30,091 nucleotides of DNA from contig JAKSVY010000015.1 in NCBI GenBank assembly GCA_024413875.1, forward strand, positions 1 to 30,091, written 5' to 3'. A program made the position numbers and the translations under genes. Each line of letters opens with the position of its first letter. The first letter of the stretch is position 1. Positions 1 through 7,123 of the stretch are shown here, one piece after another. The notes below the pieces were generated by a model. It worked only from the letters and a program-made list of their open reading frames with translations. It was not told the origin of the DNA and made no database searches. The DNA is from Bacilli bacterium (lineage in GTDB: Bacteria > Bacillota_I > Bacilli_A > RFN20 > CAG-826).

Positions 1-1108
1 TGACTAACACCATTAATCCTTGATGGAGGGCAATTGGCCAATCTTTTGTTACAAGTCCCCAAATTAATCCAACAAGAATACCTAATCCCAAGATTACTGG
101 AGTGTAAATATGTGAGAATTTAGTAATAAACTTATCGCCTTTACCTTTGTGTTCACCACTATTTTGAATCATCTCAACTGATTTTGATAAAGCAGTGTCA
201 GTGAATAACTTAGTAACTGTTAAAAGGATTTGTCCTTCTTTAACAACTGATCCACCAACGATATTCATATCTTTTTCAGCTTTAAGTGGAGTTGAATCAC
301 CAGTAAATGTTGATGTATCAAGGAATCCACTACCATCAAGAATGATTCCATCTACTGGGACGATTTCACCTTCATTAACAATGATTTCATCACCAATGAC
401 TAATTCATCAGGATTAACTCTAACTGGGTTTCCATCAACGATTTTATTAGCAAATTCAGCGCGTTTATCTACCACTGCACCGATAGTGTTTTTTGCTTTT
501 GTAGTAGCAAATCTTTCAATAAGTTCACCAACTTGATATAAAGCAACAACCATACATCCATCAAAGAATGCTGGTTCAATATCAGGTGTTCTTACCAAAT
601 AAGAAAGGAAGGTTCCTAAGGCAAAAATCACCATAAGAAGATTCATATCTACTGGATTACGTTTTCTAAAGATATTTTCAAATACACGATAGACAACATC
701 ATAGATAACGATGCCTAACGCGACTAAATAAATAATTAATCCATATGGAATTAATAATTCTTCAAAGCCTTCTTCAAAGACGAATTTTGCAACAAGCATT
801 AAAGCGAGAGCAACTAAAACCCTTGCCAAAAGAATCCACTCTTTCTTAGTAAAACCTTTTTTATATGTTCTTTTACGATATGCTCTTTCAGGTTCAACTG
901 TAATAATACTTGAATCAATACGCCCAATAAGACGATGGAGATCTTCAAGTGTTAATGGGTCTTTTTTATAAGTAACAAATAATTTTTCGTTATTTACATC
1001 AACTACTGCTGTTTCGATTTCATCTTGAGAACACAAAATATCCTCAGCTTTCGTTGAGCAACCTGCACAGTCAAATCCTTCAATATGATAAATAACTTTC
1101 TTTGCCAT
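1..1108 (-). CDS. Heavy-metal P1B-type ATPase, N-terminal 369 residues (partial)
   Basis: Membrane pump that would export (or import) a soft metal ion using ATP. Translating the minus strand from ATG at 1108 gives an open frame to the window edge. It has an N-terminal HMA metal-binding domain with a CAGC motif (C14, C17), four hydrophobic segments (about 91-110, 119-140, 155-172, 178-195), an actuator domain with TGDS at 269-272 in place of the usual TGES, and another membrane segment from about 335. The window ends before the intramembrane CPC-type motif and the DKTG phosphorylation site, so metal specificity cannot be read; the HMA motif looks more Zn/Cd-like than Cu-like, which is inference. 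No Shine-Dalgarno precedes the start. It lies 55 bp after nusG, behind a terminator, so it may depend on read-through or on a promoter of its own that I cannot identify. Confidence 0.9.
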   Translation of the reverse strand, partial: MAKKVIYHIEGFDCAGCSTKAEDILCSQDEIETAVVDVNNEKLFVTYKKDPLTLEDLHRLIGRIDSSIITVEPERAYRKRTYKKGFTKKEWILLARVLVALALMLVAKFVFEEGFEELLIPYGLIIYLVALGIVIYDVVYRVFENIFRKRNPVDMNLLMVIFALGTFLSYLVRTPDIEPAFFDGCMVVALYQVGELIERFATTKAKNTIGAVVDKRAEFANKIVDGNPVRVNPDELVIGDEIIVNEGEIVPVDGIILDGSGFLDTSTFTGDSTPLKAEKDMNIVGGSVVKEGQILLTVTKLFTDTALSKSVEMIQNSGEHKGKGDKFITKFSHIYTPVILGLGILVGLIWGLVTKDWPIALHQGLMVLV

Positions 1109-1120
1109 AATATTTTTGTG

Positions 1121-1149
1121 TTAAAAGGCAGCCATTAAACATAGCTGCC
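1121..1149 (-). terminator. Rho-independent terminator after nusG
   Basis: On the minus strand GGCAGC (1149-1144) pairs with GCTGCC (1132-1127) across an 11-nt loop, followed by TTTTAA. The U-run is short, so termination may be partial, leaving some read-through into the metal ATPase gene. Confidence 0.7.
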
Positions 1150-1163
1150 GTGTATTTTTTAGT

Positions 1164-1739
1164 TTATTGAACTTTTTCGATTTCAGAGAATTCGACGTCA
1201 ACTGGTGTTTCTCTACCAAAGAAGACTGTTAATACGCGAACTGCACCTGTTTCTTTATCAATAGATTGAATGGTGCCTTCTGTTCCATCGAGTGGTCCAT
1301 GGATAACCTTGACTAAGTCTCCGACACTATAACGGTCGTACATAGACATATCAACTTTACCAACTCTCTTAAGGATTGGTTCCATTTGTTCATTTGAAAC
1401 AGGAGAAGGTTTTTGACCACCACCTGAAGAACCTGTAATACCTGTTACTCCTGGTGTGTTACGGACAATATACCAAATTTCATCTGTTAAGATCATTTCA
1501 ACGAAGATATAACCTGGATAAAGGTTTTTCATTTTTGTCTTTGGGTGACCATCTTTATCAACTTGTGGCATTCCTTCTTTTAATACAGGGACTTCTTCTT
1601 CACAAACAATGATATCGAGGATTCTATCGCTTAATCCCATTGTTTCAACACGCTTTAAAAGGTTATCAGCAACCTTTCTTTCGTGCATAGAATATGTATT
1701 AACAACATACCAGTGTTTTTCTGCTAAATTTGTTTCCAT
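1164..1739 (-). CDS. nusG: Transcription termination/antitermination factor NusG
   Basis: Binds RNA polymerase across the clamp and modulates pausing, Rho-dependent termination and transcription-translation coupling. The 191-residue product has the NGN domain (YPGYIFVEM at 74-82, GVTGITG at 97-103) and a C-terminal KOW domain (about 138-165), matching the usual family length. It is the last gene of the cysS operon, 13 bp after secE, the standard secE-nusG pairing. The usual next genes rplK-rplA are absent; a terminator and a metal ATPase follow instead. Confidence 0.97.
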   Translation of the reverse strand: METNLAEKHWYVVNTYSMHERKVADNLLKRVETMGLSDRILDIIVCEEEVPVLKEGMPQVDKDGHPKTKMKNLYPGYIFVEMILTDEIWYIVRNTPGVTGITGSSGGGQKPSPVSNEQMEPILKRVGKVDMSMYDRYSVGDLVKVIHGPLDGTEGTIQSIDKETGAVRVLTVFFGRETPVDVEFSEIEKVQ

Positions 1740-1752
1740 TTTAAATTCCTCA

Positions 1753-2013
1753 CTACTTTAATAAAAATAATCTAATTGCTTCTGCGCCTTCTTCAACTGA
1801 AGATGAGTTACCAGAAATTGACATTCCTTTAAATAATTCTTTGATTTGTTGAATTAATGAACCTGCAGCCCAGTCTTCAAGTGATAAGAAGAGAGCAGCA
1901 ACAATACAAACAACAAGAACAGCAACTAATGCAGGAATGAATTCCTCACGCTTAGGCCATCTTACACGTTTGCCTTCTTTTACTACTTCTGATGCATATT
2001 TTCTAACACCCAT
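1753..2013 (-). CDS. secE: Preprotein translocase subunit SecE
   Basis: Small essential membrane subunit that clamps SecY in the Sec translocon. The 86-residue protein has the amphipathic N-terminal helix with the RWPKREE motif followed by one membrane span (about 27-46), as in single-span Gram-positive SecE. A tail of about 25 residues after the usual end is rich in Ser and acidic residues and has no assigned role. It sits between rpmG and nusG in the conserved order, and a good Shine-Dalgarno (AGGAGG) lies before the start. Stop codon is TAG. Confidence 0.95.
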   Translation of the reverse strand: MGVRKYASEVVKEGKRVRWPKREEFIPALVAVLVVCIVAALFLSLEDWAAGSLIQQIKELFKGMSISGNSSSVEEGAEAIRLFLLK

Positions 2014-2024
2014 AGTAATACCTC

Positions 2025-2174
2025 CTATTTACTTTCCTTGTGGAGAGTATGTTTCCCACATTTAGGACAGAATTTTTTAATCTCAAGACGGGTTGAATTG
2101 TTTTCTGTTTTCTTAGTAGTTGTATAGTTTCTACTTAGACATTCAGGGCAAATTAAAAGAACTTTTTTTCTCAT
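2025..2174 (-). CDS. rpmG: 50S ribosomal protein L33 (zinc-binding form)
   Basis: Small protein of the large subunit near the E site. I place the start at ATG 2174, giving 49 residues beginning [12 protein letters not shown], the normal L33 length. The frame is open further upstream, but those 21 residues have no L33 similarity, and an AAGG motif sits 8 nt before the chosen ATG. Two CxxC pairs (C9/C12 and C36/C39) form the zinc ribbon, so this is the zinc-containing paralogue type. It lies between the sigma factor and secE, as rpmGB does in Bacillus. Stop codon is TAG. Confidence 0.93.
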   Translation of the reverse strand: MRKKVLLICPECLSRNYTTTKKTENNSTRLEIKKFCPKCGKHTLHKESK

Positions 2175-2238
2175 ATCCAAAACCTTATCTTGTGCGACTA
2201 TTTTAATACCTAAAAAATACTGTGTCAATAGATACAAT

Positions 2239-2856
2239 CTATTTTAACTTAATCTTAATTTCTTGAAGAGGTGTACCTTCGCTATCTTTCTCAAGAATTC
2301 TTCTTACTTGAGAACTACTAATACGAAGATTTGAGGCAATTTCACTGATTGAATATCCTTGCATCTTCATTAATAAGGCTTTTCTTTGCCTTTGATTGAA
2401 TTTTGACTCGTTTTTTATTGATTCATTAAGAATAATCTTTAACTCGTTTAATTCATAAGATGCTTGTGGATTTTCATCTTCTGAGCCAACATATTCCGCT
2501 TTTGAGAATCTTTCTGAATCATAACAAGATTCGTCTAGTTCAACGTTGCTACGCTCGCTAACCTCGTCAATGTAACGACTGATCGATTTGCATAAGTCGT
2601 TTAAATAAATTGTTCGATAATAAACACGAATTGGTGAACCGTATTCATATCTTGAAAGTGTGATTAAAACACAGCGATCCGCTATACTTAGAGCTTCCGC
2701 TGTATCATATCCACGAACTTGCACTTGAGATAATGTGTTGTACATTATTCCAACTGCGTATTTTAAAAGCCTATTCACTAAATGGTTATAGGCTTCTTCA
2801 TCGCCTTTTGAGGCTATTCTAAATAATTCTTCATCAGATAAATCTACTAATGTCAT
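2239..2856 (-). CDS. Sigma-70 family factor in the SigH position
   Basis: Probable RNA polymerase sigma factor of 205 residues. The N-terminal part (about 6-95) resembles sigma region 2, starting with the [16 protein letters not shown] helix typical of SigH/ECF-like factors. The C-terminal part (about 155-188) is a region-4-like helix-turn-helix with [19 protein letters not shown]. The position between rlmB and rpmG-secE-nusG is that of sigH in Bacillus, which supports orthology, but region 2 is divergent and the target genes are unknown. The start lies 9 bp after the rlmB stop and has no clear Shine-Dalgarno, so coupled translation is likely. Stop codon is TAG. Confidence 0.8.
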   Translation of the reverse strand: MTLVDLSDEELFRIASKGDEEAYNHLVNRLLKYAVGIMYNTLSQVQVRGYDTAEALSIADRCVLITLSRYEYGSPIRVYYRTIYLNDLCKSISRYIDEVSERSNVELDESCYDSERFSKAEYVGSEDENPQASYELNELKIILNESIKNESKFNQRQRKALLMKMQGYSISEIASNLRISSSQVRRILEKDSEGTPLQEIKIKLK

Positions 2857-2865
2857 TAAGCTTTT

Positions 2866-3609
2866 TTACTGTAGGCTTCTTATCATTGCAAGGATGATGC
2901 CTGTTGCAACGGAAACGTTAAGCGAATTGACATGTCCTGTCATAGGGATTTTCATAACAAAGTCACTGTTATCTAAAACAATCTTAGATATTCCTTGTCC
3001 TTCACTACCCATAACAAGAACTGTTTTACCTTTATAATTTTGTTTGTCGTAATTTTCTTTACCAGAGCCATCAGCTGAATATACCCAATAACCAGCATCT
3101 TTTAATCTCTTGATAGTAGCTGTTAAGTTTGATACTTGAGCAACCTTAACATAATTAATCGCACCTGTTGATACTTTTGCGACAGTTGAGTTTACTTGAA
3201 CTTGATTTCTATTCTTGATAATAATTCCATCAACACTAAAAGCATCACAAGAACGAAGGATGGCTCCAAGATTATGAGGGTCTTCTACTTCATCAAGAAT
3301 TAAGATTAATGGATTTTCTTTATTCTCAGCGCATCTAATAATTTCTTCTAAAGACGAATATTCATATTCTTTGACAACTGCGATAACGCCCTGATGATTA
3401 CCGTAGTTACATTTTTTATTCATTTCATCTAAAGATAAATAGATTGGTTTGAGCTTTTTGTTTTCGATTTGCTTAAGAATTTTTGGTTCAGAAAAACGAT
3501 CTTGAAGATAAATTGTCTTTACTTGATTTTCATTTAAAGAAGCTAATACAGTATTCCTCCCGTAAATCAAGTTTGACACATTTTTTGAATTTCTATTCTC
3601 ATTCTTCAT
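2866..3609 (-). CDS. rlmB: 23S rRNA (guanosine-2'-O-)-methyltransferase RlmB (TrmH/SpoU family)
   Basis: Methylates a 2'-hydroxyl of a guanosine in 23S rRNA (G2251 in E. coli) using S-adenosylmethionine. The 247-residue protein has the small substrate-binding domain (about 10-80) then the SPOUT knot. Motif 1 has EDPHNLGAILRS with N113 and R119, motif 2 is GSEGQGIS (201-208), and motif 3 is IPMTGHVNSLNVSVA (221-235). It follows the mgtC-like gene by 6 bp without a recognisable Shine-Dalgarno. In Bacillus, mrnC lies just upstream and yacP just downstream; neither is here. Assignment to RlmB rather than another TrmH paralogue rests on the N-terminal domain and the locus. Confidence 0.92.
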   Translation of the reverse strand: MKNENRNSKNVSNLIYGRNTVLASLNENQVKTIYLQDRFSEPKILKQIENKKLKPIYLSLDEMNKKCNYGNHQGVIAVVKEYEYSSLEEIIRCAENKENPLILILDEVEDPHNLGAILRSCDAFSVDGIIIKNRNQVQVNSTVAKVSTGAINYVKVAQVSNLTATIKRLKDAGYWVYSADGSGKENYDKQNYKGKTVLVMGSEGQGISKIVLDNSDFVMKIPMTGHVNSLNVSVATGIILAMIRSLQ

Positions 3610-3615
3610 ATTTTT

Positions 3616-4350
3616 TTAATATTCTGTTGAAATTTTTACATCAACTGGTTTTGATTGAGACTTAATCTCATCAATAAAATCAGTGACTGATGATTTTTTT
3701 GTTGGACTAATACGGATAGTAACGCGGATGCATTGCTTTCCATCAAAGTTAATTAATTGAGATTCAGTATCTTTAACCGAAATAGCAAATCTATTAGCGA
3801 TTTGTAAAACTTCTTTTAAAATTGGTTGGTTTGGATCGCAAACGATTGTCACCATTGGATTACGCTTTGAAGCAATTCTTTCAAGTCTACGTAATGAAAC
3901 AAGAACGAATAACATAAAGAGTGTTGCAATAACACAGATAGTAATGTTTCCAGAACCCGCACATAAACCAAGGGCCATTGATCCCCAAATAGTTGTTGCA
4001 GTTGTTAAACCTTTAACATTTGAACCATTTTGGATGATTGTACCTGCGCCAAGGAAACCGACACCAGTAACAACTTGAGCAGCAAGTCTTGCTGGGTCTC
4101 TACCAGATGCGTTTAATCCACCGAAACCAAACATAGAGATATACATGATTAAACAAGATCCAACAGCAACTAAAACGTGGGTTCTTAAACCAGCACTATG
4201 GCCACGATATTCACGTTCAAAGCCTAAAAGACCACTACAAATAATAGTGAGTAATAAACAAATTGTGCCAAATAACACAACTCCCCATCCATTAAAATGG
4301 TTATAGAAGTATTCTGTCAATTTGTAATCGATTGGTACGATTGGTGTCAT
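3616..4350 (-). CDS. MgtC/SapB family membrane protein
   Basis: Inner-membrane protein of 244 residues. It has several hydrophobic segments in the first 155 residues with the family signatures GFEREYRG (43-50), GLRTH (54-58), a VTGVGFLGAG stretch (94-103) and GLTTATTIW (114-122). A soluble C-terminal domain (about 161-244) looks ACT-like. MgtC-family proteins are linked to magnesium homeostasis and, in some pathogens, survival inside macrophages; the role of this one is unknown. A strong GGGGGAG Shine-Dalgarno precedes ATG at 4350. It is embedded between cysS and rlmB, where Bacillus carries mrnC, an unusual neighbour for a translation operon. Confidence 0.92.
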   Translation of the reverse strand: MTPIVPIDYKLTEYFYNHFNGWGVVLFGTICLLLTIICSGLLGFEREYRGHSAGLRTHVLVAVGSCLIMYISMFGFGGLNASGRDPARLAAQVVTGVGFLGAGTIIQNGSNVKGLTTATTIWGSMALGLCAGSGNITICVIATLFMLFVLVSLRRLERIASKRNPMVTIVCDPNQPILKEVLQIANRFAISVKDTESQLINFDGKQCIRVTIRISPTKKSSVTDFIDEIKSQSKPVDVKISTEY

Positions 4351-4370
4351 AATTCTCCCCCTTGTTTTAA

Positions 4371-5705
4371 TTAAATGATGTGTCTTGCAATCAATACATC
4401 TCTTAATTTATCGCTTTCTTCAAAGAGTTTAGCTTTTTTAAGTTCCATGTATTGGTTATATAGTTTCTCATCTTCTTCAGATAAGATTGGGTATTCAATA
4501 TTTAATCCTAAGACGCTTAACATATCTCTGAAGTTAGCAAAGATATCTTCAAGCATTTCTAAATTAACTGGATTCTTACGTAATTCTTGGTTTGATTGTT
4601 TCATTACGTTGAACAATTCAGTTAAAGCATTTGAGACGTTAAGATCGTCTGCAAAAGCATTTAAGAAGGCATCCATTCCAGTTGCTTTCTTATTTAAATT
4701 ACCTTTTGAAAGTTGAAGCTTAACAGCAAGTTGTGTGTAAGCTTTAGCGATTCTTTCAACGCTATTTTGTGTTGAAATAACAGTTTCGTCAGTGAATTGT
4801 ACTGGTGCGCGGTAATGAGTTGAAAGAATAAGCATTCTCATAACATTACCACCATACTTAGCAATTGCGTCTTTAGCTAAGACAACGTTACCAAGTGATT
4901 TAGACATCTTTTCATCACCAAAGTTAACAAAACCATTGTGCATCCAAATGTTAGCAATTTTATTTTGGTTATGCGCTTTAGCTTGAGCGATTTCGTTTTC
5001 ATGATGTGGGAACTTTAAGTCAAATCCACCACCATGAATATCAATCTTTCCGTTTGGGAAAATTGAGTTAATCATAACGCAGCATTCGGTGTGCCAGCCA
5101 GGTCTTCCGCATCCCCATGGTGAGTCCCATTTAATACCAGCATCTGTTGTTTTCCATAATACGAAATCTAAAGGTGATTCTTTTTTAGTGTTTTCTTCGA
5201 TACGTGCACCAACAACTAAATCATCAATATTGATTTTTGAAAGTTCACCATAATCTTTAATTGAAGAGATTCTAAAGAATACTTCTCCATCTTTCGCATA
5301 AGCAGCATTTAATTTAGTGAGTTCATCAATATATGTGATGATTTGAGGCATATATTCAGTAACTCTTGGGTTATTGAAATATGGCTTAATGTTTAATGAA
5401 GATAAAACATCTTTATAAGCTTTAATATATCGATCAGTAATAACTGCTTCAGGAACTCCTTCTGCGATAGCTTTCTTAATAATTTTGTCATCAACATCAG
5501 TAAAGTTAGAAACGAGTTTAACGTTATAACCGATATAAGATAAAAAGTTTCTAAATGTATCAAACACTACTGGAGGTCTGATATTTCCGACGTGAGCGTC
5601 ACCATAAACAGTAGGTCCACAACAGTAAATAGAAACCTCACCCGGGATGATTGGATTTAATACTTCCATCTTGCCAGATAGTGAATTATATAATTTTACT
5701 TCCAT
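4371..5705 (-). CDS. cysS: Cysteinyl-tRNA synthetase
   Basis: Class I synthetase that charges tRNA-Cys with cysteine in the cytoplasm. The 444-residue protein shows the HIGH-equivalent HVGN (38-41), KMSKS (266-270), and zinc ligands at C28 or C29, C208 (in GWHTECC) and the FPHHENE segment (232-238). It is slightly shorter than typical homologues of about 460 residues, with the reduction at the C-terminal anticodon-binding end. It is the first gene of its operon, with a GGAGGAAG Shine-Dalgarno before ATG 5705 and a promoter just upstream. No T-box leader is present, although T-boxes often control cysS in Firmicutes. Confidence 0.97.
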   Translation of the reverse strand: MEVKLYNSLSGKMEVLNPIIPGEVSIYCCGPTVYGDAHVGNIRPPVVFDTFRNFLSYIGYNVKLVSNFTDVDDKIIKKAIAEGVPEAVITDRYIKAYKDVLSSLNIKPYFNNPRVTEYMPQIITYIDELTKLNAAYAKDGEVFFRISSIKDYGELSKINIDDLVVGARIEENTKKESPLDFVLWKTTDAGIKWDSPWGCGRPGWHTECCVMINSIFPNGKIDIHGGGFDLKFPHHENEIAQAKAHNQNKIANIWMHNGFVNFGDEKMSKSLGNVVLAKDAIAKYGGNVMRMLILSTHYRAPVQFTDETVISTQNSVERIAKAYTQLAVKLQLSKGNLNKKATGMDAFLNAFADDLNVSNALTELFNVMKQSNQELRKNPVNLEMLEDIFANFRDMLSVLGLNIEYPILSEEDEKLYNQYMELKKAKLFEESDKLRDVLIARHII

Positions 5706-5727
5706 AGCCTACTTCCTCCGTGTCAAG

Positions 5728-5756
5728 ATTATAACACATTTAAACAATGTGTTTAA
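5728..5756 (-). promoter_or_regulatory. Promoter of the cysS operon with a dyad in the spacer
   Basis: On the minus strand there is a perfect TATAAT (5733-5728) and a weak TTAAAC (5756-5751) with a 17-bp spacer. Transcription would start a little over 20 nt before the cysS ATG, leaving only a short leader that carries the Shine-Dalgarno. The spacer lies within the inverted repeat AACACAT-7-ATGTGTT (5733-5753), a possible operator. Confidence 0.65.
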
Positions 5757-5866
5757 TAGTGCGCTTTTTGACTAACTAAATCAAGCATTTTTATTCAATT
5801 TATATAAAATATGCCAGTATATATATGGTTTTTGATAAATTAATCATATAAAAGTAATATTTGCAC

Positions 5867-5910
5867 AAAAATGTGAAAAATGTCATATTACACACATTTA
5901 CAACATTTTT
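5867..5910. promoter_or_regulatory. Large inverted repeat, probable operator of the TetR-family gene
   Basis: Left arm 5867-5883 (AAAAATGT, three bases, AAATGT) is repeated in inverted orientation at 5894-5910, with 14 of 17 positions matching around a 10-bp centre. Each arm holds two copies of an AAATGT half-site. The right arm overlaps the putative -35 box of the divergent TetR-family gene, the usual geometry for autorepression. Binding by that protein is inference. Confidence 0.55.
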
Positions 5911-5926
5911 CTCTTTATTTTATAAA
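5897..5926 (+). promoter_or_regulatory. Putative promoter of the TetR-family gene
   Basis: TTTACA (5897-5902) and TATAAA (5921-5926) are separated by 18 bp, each one mismatch from consensus. A second possible -10, TATAAT, is at 5936-5941 but lacks a good -35. A GAGG Shine-Dalgarno lies 9 nt before the ATG at 5980. The remainder of the 5706-5979 gap shows only AT-rich sequence. Confidence 0.5.
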
Positions 5927-5979
5927 GAAAATTCATATAATAATGTTTTAAAGTCCGACGAAGTGTCGAGGTTAAAATT

Positions 5980-6543
5980 ATGAAGAAACGTGAACAAAAC
6001 AAAGCAAACTCTATCAATAGAATCTGCACAGGATTCTTTGAACTCCTTCAACAAAGGGAATTAAGCGAAATTTCTATGACTGATATTTCAAATCAAATTG
6101 GAATGAAAAGAAGTACAGTTTATGGATACTTCGGAAGTGTTAAAGAAATTTCTGATTACTTAATTGATTTAAATAACAGTTACTGTGAGAGTTTCATTAA
6201 TGAACACTTTGATTTCTTAAGAAATGGTGAATTCATTACTGAACTCCATGTTAAAGAAGCTCTTACACCACTCATCAAGAAGATTGCTGAACAACCAAGT
6301 CACTACTTCTTAATTGAAAAGCTTGACTTCACATATCTTCCAATTCTTGATATTATGCGTGAATTATTCAATAAAATCATTGAACAAAATAACCCACAAA
6401 TCCCATACATCAATTACTTCCAATATTCTTGTAAGTATGCAATCTATGGTGTAATCCTTACTTGGATCAAAAACGGTGCGGTTGATTCACCAGAAGATAT
6501 TGTTGAAATTATTACAAGAAACCTCTTCTGTAAATTCTATTAA
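5980..6543 (+). CDS. TetR/AcrR-family transcriptional regulator
   Basis: DNA-binding regulator of 187 residues. The N-terminal helix-turn-helix (about 33-52, MTDISNQIGMKRSTVYGYFG) is typical of the family and is preceded by the usual first helix. The C-terminal ligand or dimerisation domain is helical and unassigned. Such proteins are mostly repressors released by a small ligand, often controlling a transporter or enzyme next door. Here the divergent neighbour is cysS, and no efflux gene adjoins it, so its regulon may be only itself or lie elsewhere. The monocistronic gene is flanked by an upstream dyad and a downstream terminator. Confidence 0.9.
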   Translation: MKKREQNKANSINRICTGFFELLQQRELSEISMTDISNQIGMKRSTVYGYFGSVKEISDYLIDLNNSYCESFINEHFDFLRNGEFITELHVKEALTPLIKKIAEQPSHYFLIEKLDFTYLPILDIMRELFNKIIEQNNPQIPYINYFQYSCKYAIYGVILTWIKNGAVDSPEDIVEIITRNLFCKFY

Positions 6544-6551
6544 TATAAATT

Positions 6552-6579
6552 AGAGCGTATTATGTAAACGCTCTTTTTT
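6552..6579 (+). terminator. Rho-independent terminator of the TetR-family gene
   Basis: AGAGCG (6552-6557) pairs with CGCTCT (6569-6574) across an 11-nt loop and is followed by a run of T. It starts 8 bp after the stop codon. Confidence 0.85.
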
Positions 6580-6664
6580 ATTGCCTATAAAACTTGTTTT
6601 AAGGCTCTTCAAGCAAGTTTACGTTAAATTCTCTTATATGCCCTCAAAATCCTTGAAAATAAGG

Positions 6665-6693
6665 AAAACAAAAAGAAGGGCGAACCCTTCTTT
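6665..6693 (-). terminator. Terminator of the S10-spc-alpha operon
   Basis: On the minus strand AAAGAAGGG (6693-6685) pairs with CCCTTCTTT (6680-6672) around a TTCG tetraloop (6684-6681), followed by TTGTTTT. It lies 20 bp after the rplQ stop. The sequence between here and the plus-strand terminator (6580-6660) holds no gene; it contains a loose inverted repeat, AAACTTG...CAAGTTT, at 6590-6620. Confidence 0.9.
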
Positions 6694-6713
6694 AATGTTT
6701 CTTTAAGATTTAA

Positions 6714-7109
6714 TTACTTAACGAATTCAACGATAACGAGTTTAGCGTTATCACCTTTACGAACGCCAGCCTTGAGACCACGTGTGTAGCCACCATTACG
6801 TGTAGCATAGCGTGGACCAATTTCATTGAATAATTTTTCAAGAGCTGTAACACCGTTAGCATCAACGTTACGAAGAACAGCTGCTGCTTGACGACGTGCG
6901 TGTAAGTCACCACGTTTAGCAAGTGTAACTAAGTGATCTGCTTTTGACTTAAGAGCCTTTGCTTCACCACTAGTAACTGTAACGCGTTCATTAAGAACTA
7001 AAGTAGTAACTACGTTTCTTAAATAATTTTCATGTTTAGACTTTGTGTAAGCGGCTTTGAAGCGGACACCTGTCTTACCATGAACATTTTTACGACCTTG
7101 TGCTGCCAT
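6714..7109 (-). CDS. rplQ: 50S ribosomal protein L17
   Basis: Large-subunit protein located near the exit tunnel. The product is 131 residues; conserved segments include RNVVTTLVLNERVTVT near residue 32 and the C-terminal GDNAKLVIVEFVK. It is the last gene of the alpha operon, 14 bp after rpoA, immediately before the operon terminator. The cobalt/ECF transporter genes and truA that follow it in many Firmicutes are absent. Confidence 0.97.
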   Translation of the reverse strand: MAAQGRKNVHGKTGVRFKAAYTKSKHENYLRNVVTTLVLNERVTVTSGEAKALKSKADHLVTLAKRGDLHARRQAAAVLRNVDANGVTALEKLFNEIGPRYATRNGGYTRGLKAGVRKGDNAKLVIVEFVK

Positions 7110-7123
7110 AAATTAATTCTCCT

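Noticed and set aside
195..536. Plus-strand frame of 113 codons
   Set aside because: It lies antisense to the metal ATPase, whose domains and motifs are clear on the minus strand; the product looks like a shadow translation with no recognisable domain.
5706..5979. T-box or other riboswitch before cysS
   Set aside because: The predicted start point leaves a leader of only about 20 nt on the cysS side, and no T-box sequence is present.
6590..6620. AAACTTG...CAAGTTT inverted repeat between the convergent terminators
   Set aside because: The 7-bp arms are 17 bp apart without a T-run, and both transcripts already have good terminators on either side.
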